Source: Tessaracoccus sp. MC1679
Lineage (GTDB): Bacteria; Actinomycetota; Actinomycetes; Propionibacteriales; Propionibacteriaceae
Assembly (NCBI RefSeq): GCF_014164775.1
Contig: NZ_JACJGB010000002.1
Location: 124,001 to 188,000 of the forward strand
Direction: 5' to 3'
Length of the DNA: 64,000 nucleotides
Shown: positions 44,730 to 54,864 of the stretch, piece by piece
How positions within the stretch are numbered: the first letter of the stretch is position 1
Layout: each line of letters opens with the position of its first letter
Notes under the pieces: generated by a model
What the model saw: the letters and a program-made list of their open reading frames with translations, nothing else
Told to the model about the DNA's origin: nothing
The model's database searches: none
Position numbers and translations under genes: made by a program

Positions 44730-46808
44730 TTGAGTGAGACCCCGCTACCCACGGACCGCTACCTAGATCGCGAGATCTCCTGGCTTCAGTTCAACGACCG
44801 CGTCCTGGATCTCGCCCGGGACCGGGACCGCATCCCGCTGATCGAGCGGGCCAAGTTCCTGGCCATCTTCTCCTCCAACCTGGATGAGTTCTTCATGGTC
44901 CGCATCGCGGGCCTGAAGCGTCGCATCGCCGCCGGCGTCGCCGTCCCCACCGTCACCGGCAAGATGCCGGGCGAGTTGCACTCCGAGCTGCTGGGCAAGG
45001 TGGCCGACCTGGTGGTGGAGCAGTCGCGCGTCTTCCAGGAGGTGATCCGGCCCGAGTTGGCCGCCGAGGGCATCCAGATCCTCCGGTGGGATCAGCTGAC
45101 GGCCTCCGAGAAGGACAAGATGCGCGCCCTGTTCGCGGAGCGCATCTTTCCGGTCCTCACCCCGCTGGCCGTGGATCCGTCGCATCCGTTCCCCTACATC
45201 TCGGGGCTGTCGATCAACCTGGCGGTCCTGCTGAAGAACCCACAGACCGGTGGGCGGCAGTTCGCGCGGGTCAAGGTGCCGCCGGTGCTGTCGAGGCTGG
45301 TCAAGTTGGCCGAGGGCCGCTTCCTGCCGCTGGAGGAGATCATCTCCCGTCACCTGGGGCAGCTGTTCACCGGCATGCAGGTGATCTCGCACACCACATT
45401 CCGGGTGACCCGCAACGAGGACATCGAGGTGGAGGAGGATGACGCGGAGAATCTCCTCTTCGCGCTGGAGAAGGAACTCCTCCGCAGCAAGGTGGGCCGC
45501 CCGCCTGTGCGCCTCGAGGTGGAAGAGGGCATCGACGAGCACATGCTGGCGATGCTGATGGCCGAGCTGGACGTCCACGACAACGAGGTGTTCCGGCTCT
45601 CGGCCCCGCTGGACCTCACTGGCCTGTTCTCGCTGGCGGACTCGCAGCGCGAGGACCTGAAGTACCCCAACTTCCTGCCCATCACGCACCCTGATCTCGC
45701 GGAGGTGGAGAGCGCCAGCCCCGCGGACATGTTCAAGTCGCTCAAACTGCGCGACGTGCTGGTCCAGCACCCCTACGACTCGTTCGCCACGTCTGTGCAG
45801 CGCTTCATCGAGCAGTCGGCGGCGGATCCTGCCGTGCTGGCCATCAAGCAGACCCTGTACCGGACCTCAGGCGACTCTCCCATCGTCGACGCCCTCATCG
45901 AGGCCGCCCAGGCCGGGAAGCAGGTGCTCGCCGTCGTCGAGATCAAGGCCCGCTTCGACGAGCAGGCCAATATCGGCTGGGCCCGCAAGCTCGAGAAGTC
46001 GGGGGTGCATGTCGTCTACGGCATGCTGGGCCTGAAGACACATTGCAAGCTCTCCCTGGTGGTGCGCGAGGAGTCCGACGGGCTGCGCCGGTATGCCCAC
46101 ATCGGCACCGGGAACTACAACCCGAAGACCGCGCGACAGTACGAGGACATGGGACTGCTGACGTCCAACCCCGTCATCAGCGACGACGTGGCCCGGCTCT
46201 TCAACCACCTCTCCGGCATGACGCAGGAGACCAACTACCGCCGTCTGCTGGTGGCGCCCCACGGCATCCGCCAGGGGCTGCTCGCCTACGTCGACGGGGA
46301 GATCGCCAACCACCTCGCCGGCAAGGTCTCCGGCATCAAGATCAAGGTCAACTCGTTGGTCGACGAGGCTCTCATCGACGCTCTGTACCGCGCCTCTCAG
46401 ATCGGCGTTCCCGTGGATATCTGGGTGCGGGGCATCTGTACCATTCGCCCGGGTGTCCCCGGCCTGAGCGACAACATCCGCGTCCGCTCCATCCTCGGCC
46501 GGTTCCTGGAGCACTCGCGGGTGCTGTGGTTTGCGGGGGGTGGCAGACCGATCGTCGGCATCGGGTCCGCGGACATGATGCACCGCAACCTGGACCGCCG
46601 GGTGGAAGCGATCGTCGGCATCAGCAACCCGGCCCACGTGAAGCAGGTGGAGGACCTCTTCGAGATGGCGTTCGCGGACAGCACCGTCCACTGGGAGCTG
46701 ACCGACGCAACCTGGACGGCGCACACCACTGACGACGCGGGTACCCCGCTCCTGGACCTCCAGGAGTGGCTCATCCAGCAGACAGCGGCCCGACGCTCCT
46801 CGCGATGA
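44730..46808 (+). CDS. ppk1: Polyphosphate kinase 1
   Basis: 692 residues from TTG 44730 after GAGGTGAGG. Makes long-chain polyphosphate from ATP. Seen: N-terminal [16 protein letters not shown] and [12 protein letters not shown], the phospho-His in [13 protein letters not shown], and the second catalytic His segment [17 protein letters not shown]. The stop overlaps the mutT1 start (ATGA). Upstream of the Pst operon. A TTG start may limit synthesis. Confidence 0.95.
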   Translation: MSETPLPTDRYLDREISWLQFNDRVLDLARDRDRIPLIERAKFLAIFSSNLDEFFMVRIAGLKRRIAAGVAVPTVTGKMPGELHSELLGKVADLVVEQSRVFQEVIRPELAAEGIQILRWDQLTASEKDKMRALFAERIFPVLTPLAVDPSHPFPYISGLSINLAVLLKNPQTGGRQFARVKVPPVLSRLVKLAEGRFLPLEEIISRHLGQLFTGMQVISHTTFRVTRNEDIEVEEDDAENLLFALEKELLRSKVGRPPVRLEVEEGIDEHMLAMLMAELDVHDNEVFRLSAPLDLTGLFSLADSQREDLKYPNFLPITHPDLAEVESASPADMFKSLKLRDVLVQHPYDSFATSVQRFIEQSAADPAVLAIKQTLYRTSGDSPIVDALIEAAQAGKQVLAVVEIKARFDEQANIGWARKLEKSGVHVVYGMLGLKTHCKLSLVVREESDGLRRYAHIGTGNYNPKTARQYEDMGLLTSNPVISDDVARLFNHLSGMTQETNYRRLLVAPHGIRQGLLAYVDGEIANHLAGKVSGIKIKVNSLVDEALIDALYRASQIGVPVDIWVRGICTIRPGVPGLSDNIRVRSILGRFLEHSRVLWFAGGGRPIVGIGSADMMHRNLDRRVEAIVGISNPAHVKQVEDLFEMAFADSTVHWELTDATWTAHTTDDAGTPLLDLQEWLIQQTAARRSSR

Positions 46809-47677
46809 CCAAGAGAGCCAAGATCCGGGCCGCCGGAGCCGTCGTCCTGCGCGGCTCCGGCGATGACTCCGAAGTCCTGCTGATCCACCGCCCCCGCTAC
46901 GACGACTGGTCGCTGCCGAAGGGCAAGGGCGAGGCCGACGAGTTGGCGCCGCAGACGGCAGTGCGGGAGGTCTTTGAGGAGACCGGAGTGGTGATCCGGC
47001 TGGGCCTACGGCTGCCGACGATCCGATACCAGCTCCAGAAGGGGCCCAAGTCCGTCGAGTACTGGCGCGCCGAGGTGCTGGAGGAGATGCCACGCGAACC
47101 CGATGCCGAGGTGGACAGGGTGCGTTGGTTCCGGATCGACAAGGCGATGCGGCGGCTCACCTACGCCGACGAGCGCAGGGTCCTCTCGGCCGCCCTCCTC
47201 ACGCAGCGCACCACCCCGCTCCTCCTGGTCAGGCACGCCAAGGCCATGCTTCGCAAGGATTGGACAGGCCCGGACCAGGAGCGACGGTTGGCCGGTCGCG
47301 GCAGGCGCCAGGCGAAGGAACTCGCCCAGCTGTTCTCGGCGTACGGCATCGAGAGCCTGGTGTCGTCGTCCTCGACGCGCTGCGTGGACACGTTGAGGCC
47401 CTACGCGGATCAGCGTGGCCTCACCATCGAGACCCTCGATGTGCTGACCGAGGAGAAGGGCACCGTGCACCCGGACGAGGTCACCTCCTACACTCGTGAG
47501 CTGTTCCGGACCTTTGAGGTGCCCACCGCGCTGTGCGGGCACCGGCCGGTCCTCCCGGCGATGTTCAGCGGCGTGGATCTCTCGCCGCGGCCAATGGTGG
47601 TCGCGGAGGTGGTCGTGGTGCACCGCGACGACGCCGGCGACAAGGTGGCCGTCGAGATCCACAAGCCCACCGCTTGA
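46805..47677 (+). CDS. mutT1: Nudix hydrolase fused to a histidine phosphatase domain (MutT1-like)
   Basis: 290 residues. The N-terminal Nudix box is intact (G-x5-E-x7-REV-x-EETGV; residues [10 protein letters not shown] then [13 protein letters not shown]). The C-terminal half has LLLVRHAKA, the RHxKx variant of the phosphatase motif, and [11 protein letters not shown]. Mycobacterial MutT1 of this layout converts 8-oxo-dGTP and related dinucleotides. Overlaps ppk1. Confidence 0.9.
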   Translation: MTKRAKIRAAGAVVLRGSGDDSEVLLIHRPRYDDWSLPKGKGEADELAPQTAVREVFEETGVVIRLGLRLPTIRYQLQKGPKSVEYWRAEVLEEMPREPDAEVDRVRWFRIDKAMRRLTYADERRVLSAALLTQRTTPLLLVRHAKAMLRKDWTGPDQERRLAGRGRRQAKELAQLFSAYGIESLVSSSSTRCVDTLRPYADQRGLTIETLDVLTEEKGTVHPDEVTSYTRELFRTFEVPTALCGHRPVLPAMFSGVDLSPRPMVVAEVVVVHRDDAGDKVAVEIHKPTA

Positions 47678-47742
47678 CGGCATCCCGCGACCCCCCCCCA
47701 ATTACCCGATCGTGGGGTTCGCCGCGTGAGAACTCGACCACC

Positions 47743-47764
47743 GTTCATCTTCTGTTAACCGAAC
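47743..47764 (+). promoter_or_regulatory. Pho box upstream of pstS
   Basis: Two direct 11-nt repeats GTTCATCTTCT and GTTAACCGAAC start at 47743 and 47754. This is the GTTCACC-like direct-repeat pattern bound by PhoP in Actinobacteria. It lies about 115 bp before the pstS start, consistent with activation of pstSCAB under phosphate limitation. The regulator itself is not in the window. Confidence 0.65.
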
Positions 47765-47878
47765 TGGACTCATCGCGTTACTTCGATTCTTTACCGTCCG
47801 ATGCAGGAACGAACCGAAACACATCGAGTTCCGGGGCCGCACGCAAGCCCCACCCCCCTCTCGGAAGGCACTCCCCGA

Positions 47879-48976
47879 ATGAAGATTCGTCTGACCGCTG
47901 CTCTCGGCCTCTCTGCCGCGCTCCTCCTGTCGGCCTGCGCGGCCAACGAGGGCACCACCACGCCGGACACCACTGATTCCGCCACCGCCGATTCCTCGGC
48001 CGTCTCCACCCTCGAGGGCACCCTCGCCGGCAAGGGCTCCTCCGCCATGAACTCCGCGCAGACCACCTGGATCGCGAAGTTCCAGGACGCCAACCCGGGC
48101 ATGACCGTCAACTACGCGCCCGACGGTTCCGGCGCCGGCCGCGAGGCCTTCATGGGCGCAGGCGTGGACTTCGCCGGCTCTGACCGCGCCTTCACCCTTG
48201 AGGAGAACGTGGCCGGCGCCTCGTCGCTGTGCGCCGATGACTCCATCGCCTACAACCTCCCGATCTACGTCTCACCCATCGCTGTGATCTTCAACCTCGA
48301 GGGTGTCACTGAGCTCAACCTCAACCCCGACACGCTGGCCGGCATCTTCAACGGCTCCATCACCAAGTGGAATGACCCGGGCATCGTCGCCACCAACGAG
48401 GGCGTCGAGCTCCCGGACATGGACATCACCCCCGTGCACCGCTCGGATGACTCGGGCACCACCGAGAACTTCACCGACTACCTCAACAAGACCGCCCCCT
48501 CCGTGTGGACCAACGAGGCCGACGGCGAGTGGACCTACGAGGGCGGCGAGGCCGCCAAGGGCACCTCCGGCGTCGTCGCAGCCGTCACCGGCGGCACCGG
48601 CACCATCGGCTACGCCGACTCCTCGCAGGCCGGGGAGCTCGCCGTCGCCAAGATCGGTGACGACAACTTCTACGGCCCCACCGCTGAGGACGCCGCCGCC
48701 GCGGTGGACGTCTCCCCGATGGAGGAGGGTCGCGAGGCCAACGACCTCGCGATCAACCTCGACCGCAGCGCCGAGGGCTACGGCATCGTGCTGGTCGCCT
48801 ACGGCATGGCGTGCGCGGAGTACGCGGATCCGGCCAAGGCCGAACTGGTGAAGGCGTACCTCGGGTACGTCGCCTCCGAGCAGGGCCAGCTCGACGCGGC
48901 CGAGGGTGCGGGCTCCGCTCCCCTGGCCCCCGCCCTGCGCGACAAGGTGCTTGCCGCCATCGACTCGATCAAGTGA
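47879..48976 (+). CDS. pstS: Phosphate-binding lipoprotein PstS
   Basis: 365 residues from ATG 47879. Lipobox LLSACA after the signal peptide. Seen: GKGSSAMNSAQTTWIAKFQ, DGSGAGREAFMGAGVDFAGS and VHRSDDSGTTENFTDYLNK phosphate-site loops. Captures phosphate outside the membrane for the PstCAB importer. A terminator-like hairpin follows, which would make PstS more abundant than the membrane subunits. Confidence 0.95.
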   Translation: MKIRLTAALGLSAALLLSACAANEGTTTPDTTDSATADSSAVSTLEGTLAGKGSSAMNSAQTTWIAKFQDANPGMTVNYAPDGSGAGREAFMGAGVDFAGSDRAFTLEENVAGASSLCADDSIAYNLPIYVSPIAVIFNLEGVTELNLNPDTLAGIFNGSITKWNDPGIVATNEGVELPDMDITPVHRSDDSGTTENFTDYLNKTAPSVWTNEADGEWTYEGGEAAKGTSGVVAAVTGGTGTIGYADSSQAGELAVAKIGDDNFYGPTAEDAAAAVDVSPMEEGREANDLAINLDRSAEGYGIVLVAYGMACAEYADPAKAELVKAYLGYVASEQGQLDAAEGAGSAPLAPALRDKVLAAIDSIK

Positions 48977-48999
48977 TCGTAGGATCCCAGTAATCCCAG

Positions 49000-49033
49000 G
49001 AGTCGCGCCTCTCGTTTGCGGGAGGCGCGACTC
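49000..49033 (+). terminator. Attenuating hairpin between pstS and pstC
   Basis: GAGTCGCGCCTC (49000-49011) pairs perfectly with GAGGCGCGACTC (49022-49033), 12 bp around a 10-nt loop, followed by TTAG. It lies within a 107-bp gap that is otherwise empty. Partial termination or 3'-end protection of pstS mRNA is the expected effect. Confidence 0.7.
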
Positions 49034-49083
49034 TTAGGGCTCAGGGCAGCCGCCCGGCCCCATCGGTCAACAGCAGGAGAACC

Positions 49084-50088
49084 ATGTCGACGACGGACGC
49101 GGAGGCGCCCACCACGCCGCAGAAGGACTCGCTCCCCCACCGGGAGGACGAGAGTCACGCCCTCCACCACAGCAGCAAGCGATTCGGGGACAAGCTCTAC
49201 AAGGCGATCTCCACCGGATCCGGCACCCTGATCCTCGTGATCCTCGCCGCCGTCGCCACGTTCCTCGTCGGGTTGTCGATCCCGGCGCTGACCGCAGACG
49301 CCGAGGACCTGCAGTACGGCGAGTTCTGGAGCTACGCGCTCCCCTTCGCTTTCGGCACCGTCTGGGCCGCCTCGCTGGCGATGGTGTTCGCTGTTCCCGT
49401 GGCGATCGGGATCGCGCTGTTCATCAGCCACTACGCCCCACGGAGGCTCGCAGCCGGTCTCGGCTACATCATCGACCTGTTGGCAGCAGTGCCGTCGGTG
49501 GTCTTCGGCCTGTGGGGCATCAACACCCTGGCCCCGCTGATGCGCCCCATGTACGTATGGCTGGCGGACAATTTGGGACCGCTTCCCGTCTTCGGCTGGT
49601 TCTTCTCCGGTCCGGTCTCCGGCACGGGTCGCACCGTTCTGACGGCTGCCGTCGTGCTGGCAGTCATGGTGCTGCCCATCATCACGGCCATCTCACGCGA
49701 GGTGTTCCTGCAGACCCCGCGGCTTCACGAGGAGGCGTCACTCGCCCTGGGCGCCACCCGCTGGGAGATGATCCGCCAGGCGGTGATCCCGTTCGGGACG
49801 CCCGGAATCGTCTCTGCGTGCATGCTCGGGCTCGGTCGCGCCCTCGGCGAGACGATGGCTATCGCCATGGTGCTCTCGCCCGCGGCGATCATCCACTTCC
49901 AGATGCTGACCTCCAGCAACCCCAACACCATCGCGGGCAACATCGCGCTCGCCTTCCCAGAGGCCTTCGGCCTGGGCATCAACCAGCTGATCGCGACAGG
50001 CCTCGTGCTGTTCGTCATCACCCTGGCCGTGAACATGACGGCGCGCTGGGTCCTGTCCCTGCGCAAGGAATTCTCGGGAGCCAACTGA
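49084..50088 (+). CDS. pstC: Phosphate ABC transporter permease PstC
   Basis: 334 residues, six membrane helices after a cytoplasmic N-terminus of about 45 residues. Seen: the VPSVVFGLWGINTLAPL segment and the EAA-like loop LHEEASLALGATRWEMIRQ. Forms the channel with PstA. Stop overlaps the pstA start (TGATG). Confidence 0.95.
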   Translation: MSTTDAEAPTTPQKDSLPHREDESHALHHSSKRFGDKLYKAISTGSGTLILVILAAVATFLVGLSIPALTADAEDLQYGEFWSYALPFAFGTVWAASLAMVFAVPVAIGIALFISHYAPRRLAAGLGYIIDLLAAVPSVVFGLWGINTLAPLMRPMYVWLADNLGPLPVFGWFFSGPVSGTGRTVLTAAVVLAVMVLPIITAISREVFLQTPRLHEEASLALGATRWEMIRQAVIPFGTPGIVSACMLGLGRALGETMAIAMVLSPAAIIHFQMLTSSNPNTIAGNIALAFPEAFGLGINQLIATGLVLFVITLAVNMTARWVLSLRKEFSGAN

Positions 50089-51152
50089 TGAGCGCCACCA
50101 CATTGACCACGCGCACCAGCGAGTTGACCGCCGGCCAGCTGCCCCGCTTCACCACGCCCGCGATGCTCGTCGTCGCCTTCGCGGTCACGTCGGCGGTCCT
50201 GGCCCTCTTCAGCGCCGCGGGCATCGGCAGCGTCCTGATCATCGGCGTACTCGTCTTCCTGGTCGCCATGTTCGCGCTGTCCTGGTCGGTCGAGGGCATG
50301 CGCAAGGCCAAGGACCGCAACGCGCGCCACATCGTCACCGGCGCCTTCCTGATCGCCCTGTTCCCCCTGGTCTCCCTGATCTGGCAGACAGTGGCCAAGG
50401 GCCTCGAGCGGATGGACATCAACTTCTTCACCTACTCGATGCGCAGCGTCATCGGTGAAGGCGGCGGGGCTGTGCACGCCATCTGGGGCACGCTGATCGT
50501 CACCGGCATCGCCAGCCTGATCTCCGTTCCGATCGGGCTGTTCACAGCCATCTACCTCGTCGAGTACAGCGCAGGCAGCAAGCTGGCCTCGGCGATCCGT
50601 TTCTTCGTCGACGTGATGACCGGCATCCCGTCGATCGTCGCGGGGCTGTTCGCCTACACCGTCTTCAGCCTGATCTTCGGGCCTGGCACCAACAACGGCG
50701 TCTCCGGAGCGGTAGCCCTGTCGGTGTTGATGATCCCGACCGTGGTGCGCTCCACGGAAGAGATGCTGAGGTTGGTGCCCAACGAGCTGCGCGAGGCCTC
50801 GTACGCGCTGGGGGTGCCGAAGTGGCGCACCATCGCCAAGGTGGTGCTTCCCACCGCCCTGGCCGGCATCGTCACAGGCGTGGTGCTGTCCGTCGCACGC
50901 GTCATCGGCGAGACCGCCCCGCTGCTGGTCACCGCCGGCATCACGGCGTCGATGAACGTCAACCCGTTCTCCAACCCGATGGCCACGCTGCCCGTGTTCG
51001 TGTACTACCAGTACGTGACCCCCGGCATCCCCCAGGATCCCTTCTACGCCCGCGCCTGGGCAGGGGCCCTCACCCTCATTCTCATCGTCATGGGCCTCAA
51101 CGCGATCGGTCGACTCATCGCGTGGAAATTCGCCCCCAAGTCCGGCCGCTGA
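50088..51152 (+). CDS. pstA: Phosphate ABC transporter permease PstA
   Basis: 354 residues, longer than enterobacterial PstA because of two extra N-terminal membrane segments (about residues 20-60 and 80-100). Seen: TGIPSIVAGLFAYTVF, LREASYALGVPKWRTIAKVV (EAA loop) and RVIGETAPLLVTAG. Partner of PstC; pstB follows 18 bp later. Confidence 0.95.
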   Translation: MSATTLTTRTSELTAGQLPRFTTPAMLVVAFAVTSAVLALFSAAGIGSVLIIGVLVFLVAMFALSWSVEGMRKAKDRNARHIVTGAFLIALFPLVSLIWQTVAKGLERMDINFFTYSMRSVIGEGGGAVHAIWGTLIVTGIASLISVPIGLFTAIYLVEYSAGSKLASAIRFFVDVMTGIPSIVAGLFAYTVFSLIFGPGTNNGVSGAVALSVLMIPTVVRSTEEMLRLVPNELREASYALGVPKWRTIAKVVLPTALAGIVTGVVLSVARVIGETAPLLVTAGITASMNVNPFSNPMATLPVFVYYQYVTPGIPQDPFYARAWAGALTLILIVMGLNAIGRLIAWKFAPKSGR

Positions 51153-51170
51153 TCAGGAAGACGCAGGAAA

Positions 51171-51950
51171 ATGTCCAAGCGAATTGAGCTCAAGGATCTC
51201 GACATCTACTACGGCAAGTTCCACGCCGTGAAGTCGGTCAGCATGACCATCGAGCCGCGCGCCGTGACGGCCTTCATCGGCTCGTCCGGGTGTGGCAAAT
51301 CCACGGTGCTGCGGTCCATCAACCGCATGCACGAGGTGATCGACGGCGCCTACGTCGACGGCCAGGTGCTGCTCGACGGGGTGGACCTGTACGACAAGTC
51401 GGTGGATCCGGTGCGCGTGCGCCGCCACATCGGCATGGTTTTCCAGCGCCCGAACCCCTTCCCCACCATGTCGATCAAGGAAAACATCCTGGCCGGCGTG
51501 CGACTCAACAACGACAGGATGAGCAAGTCGGAGTCCGATGACCTGGTGGAGCAGTCCCTGAAGGGGGCCAACCTCTGGAACGAGGTGAAGGACCGCCTGG
51601 ACAAGCCGGGATCCGGCCTCTCCGGCGGGCAGCAGCAGCGCCTCTGCATCGCCCGCGCGATCGCGGTGTCGCCGGATGTGCTGCTGATGGACGAGCCCTG
51701 CTCCGCCCTCGACCCCATCTCGACGCTGGCCATCGAGGACCTGATCAAGGAGTTGAAGGAGACGTACACCGTCGTGATCGTCACCCACAACATGCAGCAG
51801 GCCGCGCGCGTCTCGGACCAGACGGCGTTCTTCAACCTCAAGGCGCACGGGCAGCCGGGCGAGCTGATCGAGTACGGGCCCACCGAGAAGATCTTCCACA
51901 ACCCGGATCAGAAGTCCACTGAGGATTACATCACCGGCCGCTTCGGCTGA
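51171..51950 (+). CDS. pstB: Phosphate ABC transporter ATPase PstB
   Basis: 259 residues. Walker [15 protein letters not shown]-loop [17 protein letters not shown], signature [16 protein letters not shown], Walker [14 protein letters not shown] and the switch His in VTHNMQQA are all intact. Energises PstCA. Last gene of the operon. No phoU is present downstream; repeat copy 4 follows. Confidence 0.97.
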   Translation: MSKRIELKDLDIYYGKFHAVKSVSMTIEPRAVTAFIGSSGCGKSTVLRSINRMHEVIDGAYVDGQVLLDGVDLYDKSVDPVRVRRHIGMVFQRPNPFPTMSIKENILAGVRLNNDRMSKSESDDLVEQSLKGANLWNEVKDRLDKPGSGLSGGQQQRLCIARAIAVSPDVLLMDEPCSALDPISTLAIEDLIKELKETYTVVIVTHNMQQAARVSDQTAFFNLKAHGQPGELIEYGPTEKIFHNPDQKSTEDYITGRFG

Positions 51951-52028
51951 TCCCCTACCGCTCCGCCCACAGGTGTGAGCGTCGTGACGTTCCGCTGTCC
52001 TAGCCCCATGGTCGGGGGCCGCGTGTGC

Positions 52029-52300
52029 GGGGATCCGGGATCCGATGCCCGGACGGCCCGTGGTGGTCGAGTGAGTAGGGTCTCCGCGACTGACGAGGTG
52101 GTCGGGGCCTGCGGCGCTTCTGAGGGCCGCCCGGGCATCGGATCCCGGTTCCCCGCAGACTCCTTCTGTGGCGTGGCCGGGTCCGGGCGCCACTGGTCGG
52201 GGCGGCCTTGGGTCGGGATGGTCCTGGGCGGCATGCCAGCTGGGTGATCCTCGAGTTGGGCACCGCTGCGCAGTGCCGCCCCGACCACCGTCCCCCTGAC
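52029..52300 (-). repeat. Structured convergent-junction repeat, copy 4 (most divergent)
   Basis: In motif orientation (-): stem A GGTCGGGGCGGC/GCCGCCCCGACC (52286-52275 with 52206-52195), loop 68 nt. Stem B arms of about 30 nt (52154-52124 and 52058-52029) with one mismatch and one G-U, loop about 65 nt. Stem A has TCGGGGC against GCCCCGA where other copies have CAGGGC against GCCCTG, a clear set of compensating changes. The loop block GCGGTGCCCAACTCGAGGAT matches the others. Between convergent pstB and the sucrase-like gene. Confidence 0.87.
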
Positions 52301-52484
52301 GCAGAGGGCAACGCGCGCTCGCTGAGCTTCCGCGCTTCATCGTGGGGTCGATGGCGCCGATCGCCGATTTGAGATCCAGCGAAGGGCTGGCCACGCGAAG
52401 CGCCGACGAAGGCTTCGACGCGGTCGGCGGCGCTCCGCGCCCGACCCGCTCACCCACGGGCACGCGAGGTGTGCGCCAGGCGGC

Positions 52485-52590
52485 GGGGGGGGGGGGGCGG
52501 GGCCGGGTGGGGGGGGGGGGGTTGAGGGGCCCCCCCCCCGCGCCCCCCCCCCCCCCCCCCACCGGCCCCCCCCCCCCCCCCCCCCCCCCC
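52485..52590. repeat. Poly-G / poly-C tract
   Basis: G runs of 13 (52485-52497 and 52509-52521) are followed by C runs of 10 (52530-52539), 18 (52543-52560) and 25 (52566-52590). The G and C arms could fold into a hairpin or G-quadruplex. The GTTGAGG between them and the GCCAACCCGACCAC after them align with the 7875-7990 hairpin, so this looks like the same module with collapsed arms. Run lengths may be unreliable. The rest of 51951-52728 holds no gene. Confidence 0.7.
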
Positions 52591-52728
52591 GCCAACCCGA
52601 CCACGACAGGCGACTCCGGCCAACCCGACCACGACACCCGACCACCGGCCAACCCGGCCCCACCACAGGCCCGCCGAACCGGGGCACGGCCACCGAACCC
52701 GACCACACGCCGGGCCTGCAGGTTGGGG

Positions 52729-53613
52729 CTAGTCCTGGACCGGCTCGACGGACCAGTACGTCATCGGCTCCGACTCCTTGCCGCAGCTCAGCGGCGCCTC
52801 GTCGCCCATGTCGATCCGCGACACCCGCACGATGACGCGACGCTCACCGTGGCGCACCTCCACCGCGTCTCCCTCAATCCGGCTGCCGAGGTCCTGAGAG
52901 CGAGCCGCTCCGAACCGGGCCAGCGCCCACGCCTCCGCCGCCTGCCGTTCCGGGGGCAGGTGGCTGCGTCCCCTGTCGCGGCGCTCACCGCCGGGCCAGA
53001 GCAGCCCGACGCCCGCGTCCCGGTACGCCGCGAGGGCCTCCCCCGCGACCATCCTCCCGAGCACCTGCCCCGTCGGCAGGAGGAGTGCGGTGGGCGCGAA
53101 CCGGTGACCCCCCAGGTGGGAGCACTCCCACAACGACTCCACTCCCAGCTCCCCTTCGAGTTCCTCGAGGATGGGGCGGCCCTCCAGCGCGCAGCACCGG
53201 TCCCGCTTGGCGTGCGTGCACACGAGCAGCACCGGCTCAGCGACGGTGTCCTGTGGCGATGGCATGCCCGCCTGCCGCCAGCTGTCCAGCCACTCGACGA
53301 GTCCCTTGGCATCGCCCACCTCGAACCGCGTGAGCCAGCCCTCCTCGTCGAATCCTCCGGAGACGAGGACCGTGAGGGGGTCGTCGCCGACGGTGTTGCG
53401 CGCTGCCTGGCGGATCAGCAGCAGGCGGCCGCCCATCTCTTCGATCAGCCGCTCGAGCCGCGCCCCCACCGCCGGGTCAAGCGCTCGGGCGCTGGTGGCG
53501 GCCTTGGCGCCCCAGGGGCCGGGTGCCTCGAGGCAGACCCAGAAGTCCGCGCGGGCCGCGGTGCCCCAGGCGGGGAGACCGGCGGCGGACCACAGCACGG
53601 AGCAGCGCGACAT
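52729..53613 (-). CDS. Sucrase/ferredoxin-like family protein
   Basis: 294 residues, thioredoxin-like ferredoxin fold. The cluster-binding part is seen in LLVCTHAKRDRCCALEGRPI and WECSHLGGHRFAPTALLLPT, which together give four Cys/His ligands. A short beta-rich tail ends with CGKESEPM. The family is named for one report and its reaction is unknown; a 2Fe-2S redox role is probable. 36 bp downstream of the GH3 gene, same strand. Confidence 0.85.
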   Translation of the reverse strand: MSRCSVLWSAAGLPAWGTAARADFWVCLEAPGPWGAKAATSARALDPAVGARLERLIEEMGGRLLLIRQAARNTVGDDPLTVLVSGGFDEEGWLTRFEVGDAKGLVEWLDSWRQAGMPSPQDTVAEPVLLVCTHAKRDRCCALEGRPILEELEGELGVESLWECSHLGGHRFAPTALLLPTGQVLGRMVAGEALAAYRDAGVGLLWPGGERRDRGRSHLPPERQAAEAWALARFGAARSQDLGSRIEGDAVEVRHGERRVIVRVSRIDMGDEAPLSCGKESEPMTYWSVEPVQD

Positions 53614-53649
53614 GACCGTCAGCCTAGCCGTCGACGACGGGCGGGACGG

Positions 53650-54864
53650 TCAGCCGCAGTCGACGAGCCCCACTGAGGCCTTGAGCCGCAGGACCCGTTC
53701 GGCGGAGTCCAGCACGCGTTCACTGAAGTCCTCGTCTGTGGCCTCCCTGGCCGCGGTGGCGTCGATCATGGCGCTCATCAGGGTGGGATCGGCGTTGATG
53801 ACGAGGTCACCGCCGGCGTCGAGGAAGCGCACCGCCCGGTCTGCCGGCGTGACCCCCGCCACGGATCGGGCGGCGCCGAGATCATCGGCGATGACCACGC
53901 CGTCGAAGCCCAGGTCGGAGCGCAACAGCTCCGAGATGATCACCTGGCTGAAGACGCCCTCCACGCCGGGGTCGAGCTGGGTGAACACCGCGGAGGAGAT
54001 CATCACGGAGCTCGCGCCCGCCTCGATGCCCGCACGGAACGGCTCCAAGGAGGGGTGGTCGGCGGTGATGTCGTCGTCCGTGGCGGCGCCGAAGTCCGTG
54101 TTGGTGACCACCTCACCCAAACCGGGGAAGTGTTTGAGGGAGGTGGCGATTCCAGCCTCCCCCATCCCCTCGACGAACTCGACGACGGAGCGCGAGACCG
54201 TCGGTGCATCGTTGCCGTAGTTGCGAGACAGGAGCCCGATCGGCTCGTTGCTGCGCTGCTTGTCCGCCGGGACGACGTCTGCCACGGGCGCGAGGTTGTA
54301 GTGGACGCCTGCGATGCTCAACTGATCCCCCCACAGGCTGCTGGCGGCCCTCAGCTCGCCCTCGCTGAGCTCGCCCTGATCCGTGGCGGCCGGTATCGCA
54401 TCGAACCCTTGGCCCCGGAGCCGTTGCACCTGTCCGCCCTCCTGGTCGACGGCGATCATCAGCGGGAGCTCGGCGGTGCCGAGGCTGCCCAGCTCTGCGG
54501 TCAAGGCGCGGATCCCGTCGACACCAGAAGTGGTGTTCCCCAGCAGCACCACTGACCCCACCCGGCCCAGCGAAATGGCGGAGCGGGTGGTCTGGTCCAG
54601 GCCGCCGGTCGAGACGCCCACCATGAAGAGCTGGCCCACCCTGGTGGGCCCGTCGAGGCCCTCGGCGATGCTGCGGCAGCTGGTGAGCGTGGGTGTGGGT
54701 TCAGGGGTGGGGGGCGGGGGCGACGCCTCTGTGGCCTGGGATGCGGCCGCCGGGGAGGCCTGGGTGGTTGTCATCGACGGCGGCAGCGTGGGGCCGGGTG
54801 CGCAACCGGCGGCGGCGAGAGCCGCCGCGCAGACCAGCGACAGCCGCAGAGATGGGGCCGGCAT
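53650..54864 (-). CDS. GH3 beta-N-acetylhexosaminidase-like lipoprotein (NagZ-like)
   Basis: 404 residues. Lipobox AAGC, then a Thr/Pro-rich linker (residues 22-60), then a GH3 TIM-barrel: AVDQEGGQVQRL, SLKHFPGLGEVV and the nucleophile Asp in GVVIADDLGAARSV. The NagZ catalytic loop KHFPGHGxxxxDSH is here KHFPGLGEVVTNTDF, without the catalytic His, as in many actinobacterial secreted members. Probably trims cell-wall muropeptides or other GlcNAc glycans outside the membrane. The start codon directly follows the mtr stop. Confidence 0.85.
   Translation of the reverse strand: MPAPSLRLSLVCAAALAAAGCAPGPTLPPSMTTTQASPAAASQATEASPPPPTPEPTPTLTSCRSIAEGLDGPTRVGQLFMVGVSTGGLDQTTRSAISLGRVGSVVLLGNTTSGVDGIRALTAELGSLGTAELPLMIAVDQEGGQVQRLRGQGFDAIPAATDQGELSEGELRAASSLWGDQLSIAGVHYNLAPVADVVPADKQRSNEPIGLLSRNYGNDAPTVSRSVVEFVEGMGEAGIATSLKHFPGLGEVVTNTDFGAATDDDITADHPSLEPFRAGIEAGASSVMISSAVFTQLDPGVEGVFSQVIISELLRSDLGFDGVVIADDLGAARSVAGVTPADRAVRFLDAGGDLVINADPTLMSAMIDATAAREATDEDFSERVLDSAERVLRLKASVGLVDCG

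Noticed and set aside
53650-54864. Loss of the NagZ catalytic His as evidence of a dead enzyme
   Set aside because: The same KHFPGLG...NTD variant is common in secreted actinobacterial GH3 lipoproteins, so it is a subfamily trait.
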